Shown here piece after piece: positions 39,190 through 49,356 of a stretch of DNA of 64,000 nt; the first letter of the stretch is position 1, and each line of letters starts with the position of its first letter. The notes beneath the pieces are model-generated. The model did not search any database and was not told the DNA's origin. It saw only the letters and a program-made list of their open reading frames with translations. The translations under genes and the position numbers were made by a program. The stretch covers positions 10,726,383 through 10,790,382 of the forward strand of contig NC_091139.1 in NCBI RefSeq assembly GCF_041381155.1, given 5' to 3'. The DNA is from Argopecten irradians. Lineage: Eukaryota > Mollusca > Bivalvia > Pectinida > Pectinidae.

Positions 39190-39700
39190 AGTGTAAAGAA
39201 AAAAAATGTTTTGTAATATATCGTTATATGTGTTCTCAATATGTTTAATTTGTGTGTAAAAACAATGAATGTTTGTGTAATTTTTTAAATATTTATATGT
39301 AAAAATAAAAATTTTGTTCAATAATTTCTTTGTGTGTGTGAAAAATATATTTGTATGTAAAAATATATATTGATTGTGTGATTTTCACACACAAACATAT
39401 AACAAACATCACATACCAAATATATTTTTTTTACACACAAACCATTTTTTCACACACAGATATCGAAAAAAATTACACACAAATATATTTTTCACACACA
39501 CAAAGAAAAATTTTGTTCACACAAATATAAAACAAAATCACACACAAATACATGTATATATTTTTTTACACACAAACCATTTTTTTCACACACAAATATA
39601 AAAAAAGATACACACAAAATATTTTTTTCACACACACAAATTAAAAATAATGAACACATATAACGATATATAACAAACACATTCTTTTTGCACAAATGTT
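39190..39700. repeat. Large CA/TG-rich palindrome
   Basis: The left half is rich in TTGTGTGTAAAAA blocks, the right half in TTTTTCACACACAAA blocks. The outer arms match as inverted copies (ATATATCGTTATATGTGTTC against GAACACATATAACGATATAT). The centre is near 39385-39395, where GATTGTGTGATTTTCACACA folds back. Arms are about 200-250 bp with many imperfections. Open frames across it are low-complexity artefacts. Confidence 0.8.
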
Positions 39701-39734
39701 TTTACTTATTGAATTTTGCAACGTTCGGCACGCC

Positions 39735-39966
39735 ATAGCTGTTGGTGCATGCGCAATCAGTACTTCATTCTATATAGGATATAGGATGCAATTTTTTTTT
39801 TTATATACATTTTTAAGTCGAAGTAAAATGATAATCTTAAACTCTTCAATGATGGTAATGTTGTAAAGTAAGTAACTTTTGCAACTGAAGAAAAATACTA
39901 AATCGTCTGCCCCTGTTTTTTTGATAGTGAAAAAAATACCATTTGTCAGCAGTGGAGCATCTTTAA
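39735..39966. mobile_element. TTAA-ended MITE, right part only
   Basis: Starts inside the element at TTGGTGCATGCGCAATCAG and runs to a good right end GGAGCATCTTTAA. The left third is missing and the large palindrome lies directly upstream. Either the palindrome's insertion or a deletion removed it. Confidence 0.65.
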
Positions 39967-41289
39967 GAGATATAGTTAGTCTAGTAATGAAATGATTGTA
40001 TAATCAAATCATTAAAAATGTAGTTAAACTGTAAAGCATAATACTTCCAATGGTGTTCTCTTTCATGGTCCAGATATTTGAACTAAGGTACACAGGTTCG
40101 TGCTTAGTCATAAAGAAAGCATCACGTGATCCAGTGAGGCAGTCATACGTTCATTTGGTTTGCTAAATGTCGAATGTGATAAGCTTACCATAAGCTATAG
40201 AAAATTTGCCGTCGTTGATTTAAAAGACGCTTTCACTCCCAGTGCACACAACACACAATTACATTCCCGTTGCACTCCTGTTAATTTTCTATGATTGATT
40301 GATCGTGATCTAAAGCAGGTACAGTACATTTATCTTAATCTCCGTATATGCTTTCATAATATAACAGAAAACATTATTTTGGATTGTAATTTGAGAATAT
40401 CGATCATTTTGGATTGTATTTTGAGAATTTCATTTTGGTTGTATTCTGAGAATTTCATTTTGTATTATATTTTGAGAATGTCATTTGAGATTGTATTTTA
40501 TTCTTAGAATGAACTTTCATGTTACGTTAATGAGCGTTTGTCAAACTGGAGTATGTTTTGTGACAAATCAATGTCTTTCATAAGTTTTGTGTTTCATAAG
40601 TTCCTAAGATCATAGTAACCAAAGTATACATATGTCCTTGCTTAGAGATTATATATCTTTTGTATTAAGTGCCTGGTGATTTGCTTTCAGGGAGGTATTA
40701 TTTCCAGCTACGATATTGACGCCTAATGGAGTGCTGACCTTTGTTTTATCTAATAACAAAATCAATATATAAATTTGTCTTGTTTTCATTCTGATCGGTA
40801 CTGGTCGAGTTGAAACGAAGGGAAGTAACTCTGACAGGTCAGAATGTCTGTATTAGGACTATATTATTAAAGTGTTGTGAGGTTGGTTTTTTTTGGGTTT
40901 TTTTTTATCTGTTTTTTTTTTTTTTTTATTACTGTTGTTGTTGTTGTTTTGGTTTTTTTTTTTTTTTTTTCTTTTTTTTTTTGCATTGCTTTATTGTTCT
41001 ATTGTTATTACGGTTGGAAATGAAGATCTATCAAACAATATGCAAATTTATTTAACAACAGGTAAGACTAGACAGAAAACAATACATAAGTAGAAAATTT
41101 GCCAATATGAAGATTTTCTACACTATATTGACTCAATTCGAGCATAAAACTAGATTTATCAGCCAATCAGAGGCGACGTTACAAACGTAGATATGTTGTA
41201 AGTGATTGGTCATTGTAAGAAATGTTGACTTATGTACAGGAAAGGCATCCCATACTATCAGACCATATTGTACTTTAAATTACAGTTGT
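39967..41289. other. Intergenic DNA with T-rich tract
   Basis: A T-rich stretch at about 40885-40985 with GTTGTTGTTGTT yields a false poly-Phe frame. Repeats of ATTTTGGATTGTATTTTGAG occur at about 40375-40500. No gene was recognised. Confidence 0.45.
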
Positions 41290-41800
41290 GCCCGGAAATT
41301 CTCCGCGTCCGGTAAGTCTGCGCATGTGTAAACGACCCCATTTCCTGCTGTCAAGAAAATAGCAGACGTTCGGTAAAATTCGTATCACGGCAAAACATTG
41401 TCATAAATTCATCAAAGTTCGTGTTGAAATGCTTGTAATTGTTATAATCGGTTAGATCAAATTATGAAATGTGTTGTTACACTACAGATACTTGATTTTC
41501 ATCCCTAGTTCAACAGTTGTTATATTTATATTCAAAACAAAACATTTTGAAATCAGCACACGACATCGATAAACCAATAAAATATGTTTTGGCCTCTATA
41601 CCAAGTGAAATCTCCCCGCAAATGACTATATGCACATGCGCAGACTTACCGGACATGTCAACATCCGCAGAGACATGGGGTAGCCACATTTTACGCCTTG
41701 TAAACCAGATGCATTTACTATATTTGCGCGAAAATAAAATGACAGAAACAGCAACGAAAGTCTTAGGTGCGCAAACTTACCGGCCTGCACTGTATACAAT
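41290..41800. repeat. Repeat with CATGCGCAGACTTACCGG inverted motifs
   Basis: TCCGGTAAGTCTGCGCATGTG (41308-41328) has a perfect inverted copy at 41633-41653, and a weaker third copy (GCGCAAACTTACCGG) at about 41767. The segment makes a 111-codon plus-strand frame (41517-41852) that I do not accept as a gene. Confidence 0.55.
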
Positions 41801-41849
41801 AGATATTACAGACAAAAATACGACAACGAACACACGAGAAAAGAAGATT

Positions 41850-42423
41850 TAAACAAATAATTTAATAAAATCATCATAATCGTTTATCTTAATCGCAAGG
41901 ATCTGTCTTGATTTTCCTAAGATAACTAACAAAATTAAATATCATGAACATGATCACACTCACAAAGACAGCACTCCTGGGACAACAATAGCACTGCATT
42001 AGCACCTTTGTTCAACTTGAAAGACTATATACAGAATTAAGTACACACACTTTAGTTATATCCGTCTTGACTCCTTTCGAAGCATTATACATATACAGTA
42101 CACGTACTTTGCATTTCACTTTTGTCGTAAAAATGTGTCCACTCTCTTCTCAACCTCGTATAAGCGGCCAGCTCACGCATGAACGGTTTTATATCAGAAT
42201 CTTCGTTCATGGAATGCCGTCGTAGACATAAAGATTTTTTCCCTGAGTGTTTAATCTCACATATGAAGTCTCTTTCATCTTGATAATACTTTGCAAAATT
42301 TTGAATTCAATAAAATGTTGTTAAAGTATCAGATTTCAAACAAATAGTAATAGACATGTGATGTGATATCCGAAATATGACGATCTACCATTGGTAGCCC
42401 CTTGTGACCTTGTAGTATTCCTT
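41850..42423 (-). other. 3' flank of the minus gene copy, duplicated
   Basis: On the minus strand this matches 60079-60665 downstream of the plus copy (shared: GAGCTGGCCGCTT, AAAAGTGAAATGCAAAGT, TAGTCTTTCAAGTTGAA, AATGCAGTGCTATTG, GTGATCATGTTCATGATATT). It holds the remains of the C-terminal codons after the early stop. Confidence 0.75.
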
Positions 42424-42947
42424 CTATTCGTTTCTGTAAGTCATTGGCATGGCGCTGACCTTGAGTGGTGGGAGTTGGTCACTGTCTTTATAAATGTTGA
42501 TGAACTGGACAGTCGGGACATTACAAGTTTTAGCCGAGTCTACTCTTCTCCGAGCTCCACGGATTTGCGGAAGCCGAACACGCTCGATGGCGGTGGTTTC
42601 TAGGGACGGCGAAGCTTGTACCTTTTTTGAAGAATCTATAAGTTTAAGTAGTGATCCATATTTCAAGCTTGACGACTCGGATATCAGAGTGTTTTTCTGT
42701 GTTGTTTTCTTTCCGTTGCGTTTGAAGTCTGTTTGTGGAATCCAGGAGTCTGGCTGTTCTAGTGAATGTTTGGAACGCTGAAAATGACAGGGTTCTCTCC
42801 CCTTCTTTTCCTGTGTTAGAAAGTTTCCCTTGTTTTCAGGTACAGCCTTTAATGGTGGCAGCGCATATTTTGGAGAACCGTCTTTATCTTCATCTGTGAC
42901 AATGTTTTTCCTTTTTGAAGCGGATTTCTTTCCTTTCTTTGGTTTAT
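42424..42947 (-). CDS. Unidentified lysine-rich protein, copy A, exon 2 (truncated)
   Basis: Exon 2 of the minus-strand copy of a two-exon gene. Acceptor TTTTCACAG|ATAAACC completes a Lys-Asp-Lys-Pro junction. 173 codons encode a basic, disordered-looking protein: a Lys cluster (KPKKGKKSAS), then Ser/Pro-rich sequence, then a conserved tail (PTVQFINIYKDSDQLPPLKV). The frame stops at TAG after MPMTYRNE, where copy B continues for 16 residues. The bases beyond the stop still align with copy B, so this is an early stop and not a different end. Total protein 260 aa. No domain recognised; it may still be expressed, or be an early pseudogene. Confidence 0.75.
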
Positions 42948-43162
42948 CTGTGAAAACAAAGAAAAAAAATACCAAAATTAATGAAGACCGCGCCGAAACA
43001 ATTTTAAATGTAAATTCTTAAAGTCCTTAAGATTTTTCATCACATCTGCAAATAATTCAATTTTGCTTGTTACGAGCATTTTCATTGGCTTAAAAATTTA
43101 CTTTATCAGCCCATAAAGGAAAAAATATGGCGTCGCCGTTTGTAACGTCGCTTCGCGGTTTA

Positions 43163-43527
43163 TTAAAGATGCTCCACCGCCGACAGAGCATAAATGATAT
43201 TCATCATTCGAACAATAATCTGTGTTTAATCGTGTATATATATGCCTAATTAACACAAATAATAATATAAAATAATTTGTTTCGCCTTTGGTGCATGCGC
43301 AATCAGTACCTCATTTCATATAGAATATAGTGCCACGGAATTTTTTCGGGATGCAATTAATTATTTTTCATATTTTTAACTTGAAGGAAAATTAGAAGCT
43401 CAAACTTTTCAATGGTGGTAATGGTGTAAAGTAAGTAACTTTTGTAATAGAAGAATAATACTTAATCGTCTGCTCCTGTTTTTTGATAGTGAAAAAATAC
43501 CATTTGTCAGCGGTGGAGCATCTTTAA
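43163..43527. mobile_element. TTAA-ended MITE, best copy (365 bp)
   Basis: The ends are inverted repeats: TTAAAGATGCTCCACCGCCG on the left and CAGCGGTGGAGCATCTTTAA on the right. If the TTAA is the duplicated target, the arrangement fits piggyBac-type mobilisation; TA duplication is the alternative. No coding capacity. Copies at 15152, 28936 and 39735. Confidence 0.82.
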
Positions 43528-43880
43528 GAGTACACTCAGATTTTTGTGTTATATCTCCATAACATAAAAAATCTATTCAAGTTAATCCTTAAATGTTCAA
43601 TGTAGGTTGCTTATATATTCACATGCATTAGCAGATGTTTTTAATGCTTTTGATGTTAGATCTATAAGATTTATTATCGAACCGTAATGGTGTCGAGATA
43701 GCCAGAAAACTTTCCAATTTTTGTCCTATTCAGTTTTTATCTATGAATTTTAATAACACGGGACAAGGGTTATAAAATGTTTTCAACAATGTCACCAAGA
43801 TTTGTATCAATTAAAAGTTTGACTTGCAGTTGTCATTATGTTTAAGCGTTCAATTAATTGTGAATTTCTCTAAAAAATAT

Positions 43881-44100
43881 GTAGTGGGATTGGACTGGGT
43901 TGATCATCGTTGATCATGTAGCTCAGTGGTAGAGTATTCGGCAAGTGTTCAGAGGTCCCGGGTTCGAGTTCCGGTCAGACCGCTACATTTTCTCCTCTCA
44001 TGTTACAAAATTGGTGCCCATCTATAATTAAATACCCACGGTGGTGGTATAAGGGTCTCGCATGTCTTCGAGGGCGAAGACTTTGAAAAAGGAAGGAGGA
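43881..44100 (+). repeat. tRNA-derived SINE, first of two copies
   Basis: Pol III A box TAGCTCAGTGGTAGAG at 43919-43934 and B box GGTTCGAGTTCC at 43961-43972, spaced as in a tRNA. A 5' leader (TAGTGGGATTGGACTGGG) precedes them and a body with CTACATTTTCTCCTC follows. The leader and body show it is a SINE and not a working tRNA gene. Confidence 0.75.
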
Positions 44101-44535
44101 GTGTAGCGGGATTAGACTAGGTCGGTCATTGTGACCAGGTTGCTCGGGCTACATCCTCGATACTCCAGGGGTTCCGATCACTTACGATCTCTACACCCCT
44201 GGACTATCTCATAGCAAAAATGAAGGCAGCTCAGGTGAACAGATCTGAACCAATCACAGACCTGCAAAGATTTCCTTTGAAGACTACAGAGAGAGCGACG
44301 CCCAATTTCAAAGACACACAGTCAACCACAGTGTACCGTTATAATGCTCTTTTGATGTACATCAAAGGACTAAATTACCTGTTCTTTTCTGTTGCCTCCA
44401 GTTTTACTGCGAGATAGTCCAGGGGTGTAGAGATCGTAAGTGATCGGAACCCCTGGAGTATGGAGGTAGCTCGGGCTAGTGTTCGGAGGTCCGATATTCA
44501 AGTCTTGCCGCCACATTTTCTCCTCTTCTGATACA
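44101..44535 (+). repeat. tRNA-derived SINE, second copy, split by a foldback element
   Basis: The leader GTGTAGCGGGATTAGACTAG runs to GCTCGGGCTA, is broken by the 318-bp element at 44152-44469, and resumes at CTCGGGCTAGTGTTCGGAGG up to CACATTTTCTCCTC. Removing the insert and one 9-bp duplication restores the SINE register. Confidence 0.75.
44152..44469. mobile_element. 318-bp foldback element, copy 1
   Basis: TIRs of about 60 bp begin CATCCTCGATACTCCAGGGG and continue through TTCCGATCACTTACGATCTC and TACACCCCTGGACTATCTCA. The right end is the inverted copy with a few changes. Target duplication CTCGGGCTA at 44143-44151 and 44470-44478. The interior (AAGGCAGCTCAG, ACCAATCACAGACC, ACACAGTCAACCACAGTG) has no real gene. 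9-bp duplications with long TIRs point to a Mutator-like mobiliser (inference). Confidence 0.88.
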
Positions 44536-44759
44536 AATACAATCTAGGAATTTAATTAATCAATATTCCAACAACTTGAACACTAGTTTTTCGATTTGAC
44601 TTTTATTTCGTGGTAGTATTTTATTACATATGCAACCTGAAAATGCGTCTACAGAAACTAGCCGCAAATACTAGCATCGCAACATAAATATACAAAACGC
44701 AGACTCAAAGCAGTATTTAGCAAGAATACAACCTCTTAACGAATTCAATTGGTTTTTAC

Positions 44760-45018
44760 CTTTTTGTTCTACCTGAAGAGGCATTAAGGCTTCATTTGGA
44801 GACTCCGGTCGGATGTATCTATGTTCTGGTTCAGTTCCCGGATTTGGAGATCCCGGAATGGGAGACATGACATAAACAGACCCGATGTTTCCGTAGTACA
44901 TCTTAGTTTCACCAATCACCATACATCTGTCCTTCGAAGTCCTTTTCAGTCGTTCACATTTAGACGATACCTGAAATGACGTCGCATTTCTCGTCTCGTC
45001 TTTCTCTTCCTTGTCCAT
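44760..45018 (-). CDS. Unidentified protein, copy A, exon 1
   Basis: 86 codons from ATG (complement of 45018) to donor AAAAAG|GTAAAAAC, one base left over. The product starts MDKEEKDETRNATSFQVSSK and contains MVIGETKMYYGN and VYVMSPIPGSPNPGTEPEH. It differs from copy B at 9 of 86 residues by eye, with no indel. It has no signal peptide or membrane segment, so it is probably cytoplasmic or nuclear. Confidence 0.8.
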
Positions 45019-45200
45019 AATTTATCGCAAAATATAGAGTTTTAAGTTTAGTAGTGTTGAAAAGCAGCCGACGTTAATGTATAAAGCGTAGCTATGGAGG
45101 GAATTATGGGTATGTCAATTATGTCGTGTTATATAATTATGACGTCATGATGATTGTGACGTCATCGGAAAGGTATATCACTATCAGAATCACAAAACTG
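45019..45200 (-). promoter_or_regulatory. Copy A promoter with two TGACGTCA sites
   Basis: Two full CRE-type palindromes TGACGTCA at 45140-45147 and 45157-45164, 17 bp apart, 122 bp and more upstream of the ATG. The same pair with the same spacing is present upstream of copy B. CREB/CREM/ATF binding is inferred from the motif. The MITE TIRs in this window also contain GACGTCA, so an element origin is possible. Confidence 0.45.
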
Positions 45201-45655
45201 TTAGCGCCTGTAACAAAAGTCGGAGTAGCGGGGATATGTAAACGATCAAAGCAACTTCAGCGAAATGATGTCTTTCACAAATTTCTTTTTGCCAGTAAAG
45301 AAAAGCATCAGCATGTTAATTGCCGTCATATAAGAAGTGTATTTGTGAAGAAATAAATGTTGATAACACAAATATTTTACAATATTAAACAACAGTGATG
45401 ATAAACACAGTGATATTTTCAAAATAGTCTTTATATTACACATCATACGACAGCATTTTTTTTACTCATCAGACACCCTCTCTCAGGCTCATTCCACACC
45501 ATAGCATTACTCCCCTCTCTCCAGCTCATACTACAACAAAAACTGGACTCCAAAAGAAATCGCTGGTATGTGTATCCTATGAGAAGTCACCTAGCCATAG
45601 CATATTAGGGACCTCCGATCCACCCACCAACGGAAAGAAACGGACAGACGTAAAT
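45201..45655 (-). repeat. Distal 5' flank of copy A, duplicated at copies B and C
   Basis: The minus strand matches 57000-57150 and 57470-57850 (copy B) and, in its proximal part, 61546-61745 (copy C). Shared blocks: TTGGTGGGTGG..CGGAGGTCCCTAATATGCTA, ATACCAGCGATTTC, GAGAGAGGGGAG, ATGCTGTCGTATGATG and CATCACTGTTGTT. The part at about 45201-45345 has no counterpart in B, where a LINE fragment lies instead. Confidence 0.7.
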
Positions 45656-46436
45656 GTAAGTGAAGTAACTAAAATCGACCTTTCTAAATATTAATATTTT
45701 TTAATACATATATCTTTGCATCTCTGTCCAAAATTAGTGCTGAAGTTATTAAACAGAACACATTGAAGTAAGTTTATAACATTCATAAATTAACTTGGAT
45801 TTACATCGTCACTTACAAAGTTGAGTTAAAATTATTTTTTTCATTTTTTTTTTTTTAAAATTATTTCTCTGTGAAGGCAATCCCGGCATTTCTTTCTAAT
45901 ATACAATGTACTTGTATACACCCTTGTGATACTAGATTACTACACTGTACTACTAACCCCTGTAATTATCGCCACCGATAGCGGCAACAATGGATTAAAC
46001 AGTCCATGTTGTAGTTTGACTTGTTACAATAATGGCATATACATGTATAAGATAAAATTGTCTTATGATGTATGGATAACTCAAAACCTTGATTTACATT
46101 ATCATTGAACGTTAACTGTTTCAAGAGTAATGGAAAGTTTTACTATCGAGAGAAAAAATGATGAACATGATTTCATCTGAAATAGCTACATGATATTTAC
46201 CTTAGCAGCTCTAACAAATGTTAATCATTTAATGATATATTTTTTAAATAAGATTGTCTTGAACAGAGGTCCTCAAGATTTTTCTAAACAACCCCGTCCC
46301 CCTTTTCTCGTTTACAACAGTGATTAATTTACAAAATTTTTAGATTCTTTAATTTACGAAATTCCATGGTTTTGTATTGAAGCCACGTAACGACAATAGG
46401 CATATGCTGGCAGGCCGTAATATTGTAATAACCTTC
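45656..46436. other. Intergenic DNA, nothing recognised
   Basis: AT-rich, with a T-rich run near 45837. The open frame at 45926-46108 has no motif. Confidence 0.4.
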
Positions 46437-46553
46437 AGGCGTTTGGCTCTATGATAACATTTTTCTCATCTGACAGATAAATGATAATACTGTTGTGATT
46501 ACATAGATAACTTCTATATAGAGACTCATGAAAATGTCTTTAGAGCCAAACGC
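46437..46553. mobile_element. Small TIR element, GGCGTTTGGCTCTA ends
   Basis: The left end CAGGCGTTTGGCTCTATG and the right end TAGAGCCAAACGCCTATG are inverted repeats. A solitary further end, TAGAGCCAAACGCCTGCTAG, lies at about 46692 with a repeated GGTATAGCC / GGTATAACTACTGGTT block, suggesting nested or tandem copies. Confidence 0.6.
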
Positions 46554-47399
46554 CTATGGTCTAATTAACTGAAATAACGGTATAGCCACGGCTACTGGTT
46601 ATATCTCGGTAGGTAAACACCACAATGCTAGCATTTTTACTCTGTCACGTGAATACTGTGTCATAGTAATACATAATATAGAGAGAGAACTATAGAGCCA
46701 AACGCCTGCTAGTATAACGGTATAACTACTGGTTAATTCTAAAGGACCATGGCAACTCTGCCACGTGAAAATATACACGAATGTATCAATACGCCTAGTT
46801 AAAAGCTTATTTTTTCCAAATCTACCGTACAAACTATACAAGAATCTATCCAGGGAAATACTTTATTTTGCAATCTCCTGTAACTCTGAAGCATGGGCGT
46901 CATCTCTGCAAGATCCGCCATTGTCCAGGATTGTTTTTCTCTTGAAATGGCGTCAGTTTCACTGACATAGTACATGTATAGAGATGGATATAACGACAGT
47001 GAGAGTAGCCCCTGTTACATCAAGGATGACCGAGACCCATGAATAAATATTAAAATATTACGTCACTGAGATAAATTGAACAATTGGAAACTTACCATCC
47101 TTTAGCTTCCTATAAGTGCGATTCAATCGAAAGTTTGAATATTTTTCTTTTGCAAAGGGGTATGGTAAAATACTTGCCTTATAGAGGCGGAATGCTTAAG
47201 TTCTAAATGTGAAGCGATGTCAAGAGGGTGTAGTTGAACGATTCTATTGAAATGAGTCCCTCACGGTGTGTGCAAGTCATTAGTAAGTCTGGTGGTTGGC
47301 GTTCGATTCCTTAGACAAGGATTTATTCTTGGTATACAATATCTTTATGTAGGGCGTCAAATGTTGAAGGGTCGTTTAAAATGTAAAACCGAATCATGG

Positions 47400-47480
47400 A
47401 AAGACAGTTGTGTCTGTTGTCAGTTTAATGTGACCCTGTAGGGTGAGCTGCACCTTATCTTTAACGACATGTTTGTTTGA
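47400..47480 (+). repeat. Fragment of the dispersed repeat
   Basis: GTTGTCAGTTTAATGTGACC and CTGCACCTTATCTTTAACGA match the 5' part of the CAGTCTCCC family; the 3' part is absent. Confidence 0.35.
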
Positions 47481-47819
47481 GGTCTCGCCTTAAGTTGGGC
47501 AAATATTGATTGTGTCTGTAGATCCCTTCAGTACTTTCTGAGAATAGCAATAAGAAAACTTGAATTATTTTTTTTTTATTTCTTTATTTCAACAATATTT
47601 TATTGATATTATGTACATCAATAGGATCAGACATCAGGCTACGCCTATTAAGACTTGAATTATACAAGAGGTCATCTGAAAATCATTTCAACAAATTATA
47701 ACAAGAGGGAGGGAAAACATATATTTGGTGAAATAGAAAAAGAAACAACGGTGATAAAATTTGGCCAAAATTTTATGATGTGTTTATGACTACTAGCTTT
47801 TTCAAAAAATATTCCCCAT

Positions 47820-48425
47820 ATTCTCCTTTTGGGGCCCGCCCCTCCTGTCCCAGGGAGGGGTCAGAGCCATCATTTATACAAAATTTCTTTACATTCCCCC
47901 AAAGATGTTTCTGACCAAATTTGGTCAAAATCCTACGAGAACTCTATGGCTAGTACCGTTTTGAAGGAATTTTCCTCAATTTGCCCTTTTTGGCCCCGCC
48001 CCTCTTGCCGCTGGAAGGCCAGAGTAACCATTTATACAAAATCTGTTCCCCTTCCCGTAAGCATGTTTCTGGCCAAATTTGGTCAAAATCCAATGAAAAC
48101 TTTATGACTAGTAGCATTTTGAAGGCATTTTCCTCCATTTCCCCTTTTGGGCCCCGCCCCTCAGGCCCCAGGGGGTCAGAGTCACGATTTATACAAAATC
48201 TTTTCGCCTTCCCCTAAGGATGTTTCTGGCCAAAATCTGTTGAAAACTTTTTGACAAGTAGCGTTTTAAAGAATTACTAAAATTTCCCCTATTAGGCCCC
48301 GCCCCTCAGGCCTCAGGTGGGTCAGATTCACCATTTATACAAAATCTGTTCCCCTTCCCCTAAGGATGTCTCCGGCCAAATTTGGTTAAAATCCATTTAA
48401 ACCTTTTAGACTAGTAGCGATTTAA
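47820..48425. repeat. Tandem repeat of about 150-160 bp, about four units
   Basis: GC-richer than its surroundings. Each unit has GGCCCCGCCCCTC, a GGTCAGA..ATTTATACAAAATC block, CCCCTAAGGATGTTTCTGG, CCAAATTTGGTCAAAATCC and a GACTAGTAGCGTTTTAAAG block. GCCC boxes fall near 47831, 47993, 48151 and 48296. The short frames inside read the repeat and are not genes. Confidence 0.85.
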
Positions 48426-48474
48426 AGGAAAAGTTTACGCACGGCGCACGACGACGGGCGGTGCACGATGACAA

Positions 48475-48508
48475 TAGGTCATCTTGACCCTTTGGGTCAG
48501 ATGACCTA
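48475..48508. repeat. Strong hairpin ending the tandem repeat
   Basis: TAGGTCATCTTGACCC pairs with GGGTCAGATGACCTA around a TTT loop, with one bulged T; 15 paired positions. It is followed at once by AAAA. The upstream context is CG-rich (GCACGGCGCACGACGACGGG). A hairpin at a repeat end next to CTAA resembles Helitron 3' ends, but I cannot confirm that. Confidence 0.7.
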
Positions 48509-48832
48509 AAAATCCCAATATGGCTGCGTGTAGGCCATTTCATTGTCATATTAGTCCAAACATATACAGTAAAGACATCTAGGGTCGAATCGAAACCGAT
48601 ATGCATGTATGAAATTTGAGAAAGATCTCTTCAATACATTCTGAGAAATAAAGCTAACAACACATGTTTACAAATGACTAGACAGGCATAAGGATGGAGG
48701 GGCATGGACAGGGATGAAAGCCGTTTTGAAAAAATACCAATAGCTAAAAAACATTTATTCTAAACAATCTTACAGGAACTTTCAACAGTCAACTAAAAGA
48801 AAAGAAAATGCTGAGAGTACATTATTTAACTA

Positions 48833-48838
48833 TTTATT
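48833..48838 (-). terminator. NDUFA7 poly(A) signal
   Basis: AATAAA on the minus strand, 55 bp beyond the NDUFA7 stop codon: the usual position for a compact 3' UTR. Confidence 0.6.
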
Positions 48839-48892
48839 TACAATCAATGTAATACAATCAAATCAGAATATCCTAGCAATCCACAAATACTG

Positions 48893-49001
48893 TCACACCA
48901 GCTTAGGGTTAAATGTTTTGGGTGTCATTTCTGGGTGAAGGCGAAAGCCGGGAGGAGTGGGTCCAAGCCTTTTCTTTGGGGCCACAGGATCTGCATCAGC
49001 G
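48893..49001 (-). CDS. NDUFA7: NDUFA7, exon 4 (C terminus)
   Basis: The acceptor TGTTCTTGACAG|C completes Ser from the previous exon; 35 codons and TGA follow. It encodes a Pro-rich tail (PVAPKKRLGPTPPGFRLHPE and the final NPKLV). The C terminus of this subunit is variable among animals, so this exon rests mainly on splice phase and on the downstream poly(A) signal. Confidence 0.82.
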
Positions 49002-49356
49002 CTGTCAAGAACAAATATATTATCCTGAATTAAACGCCATACTTCAAAAGGTAACTAGTGTTCCAAGGGAGGTAACTGTTACAATTTGTGATTTTTTTTT
49101 CTTCATACAAAAACTAGTCCCATTATTGAAATCCTAAAATCCAACATTTTCTTTCTTTAAATTATTACGCATCACAACAATCTTAATCCAAAAAACATTG
49201 TCAATTAATTAAGAAAAATATATTTCAATAACTAATATTATTATAAACTGAATAATATGAAAAACTTTTAGAAACAATCCAATTTTTTATTTTAATGAAA
49301 ATAATATAGACAGCTGAGTACCATTACACATGTACAAACCAAAAGCCTATTGTTAC

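Larger units (their letters stand above)
42948..44759 (-). other. Intron of copy A, enlarged by insertions
   Basis: 1812 bp, against 419 bp in copy B. The excess holds the TTAA MITE (43163-43527) and two SINE copies, the second split by a 318-bp foldback element. Confidence 0.75.

Noticed and set aside
39374-39695. His/Thr/Asn-rich and Cys/Val-rich frames on both strands
   Set aside because: Low-complexity readings of the CA/TG palindrome.
40810-41093. Poly-Phe frames
   Set aside because: Produced by a T-rich simple repeat.
41517-41852. Open frame of 111 codons
   Set aside because: It lies in a repeat with three CATGCGCAGACTTACCGG-type blocks, has no domain and no splice support.
43919-43990. 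tRNA-like sequence with A and B boxes
   Set aside because: It has a SINE leader and body and a second tandem copy, and does not form a complete cloverleaf by eye.
44220-44417. Open frame repeated at 50.9 and 60.8 kb
   Set aside because: All copies are the interior of the 318-bp foldback element, with different frame breaks in each.
47829-48217. Three overlapping Pro/Ser-rich frames
   Set aside because: Same repeat unit read in different frames; unit-length periodicity and no conservation of frame.
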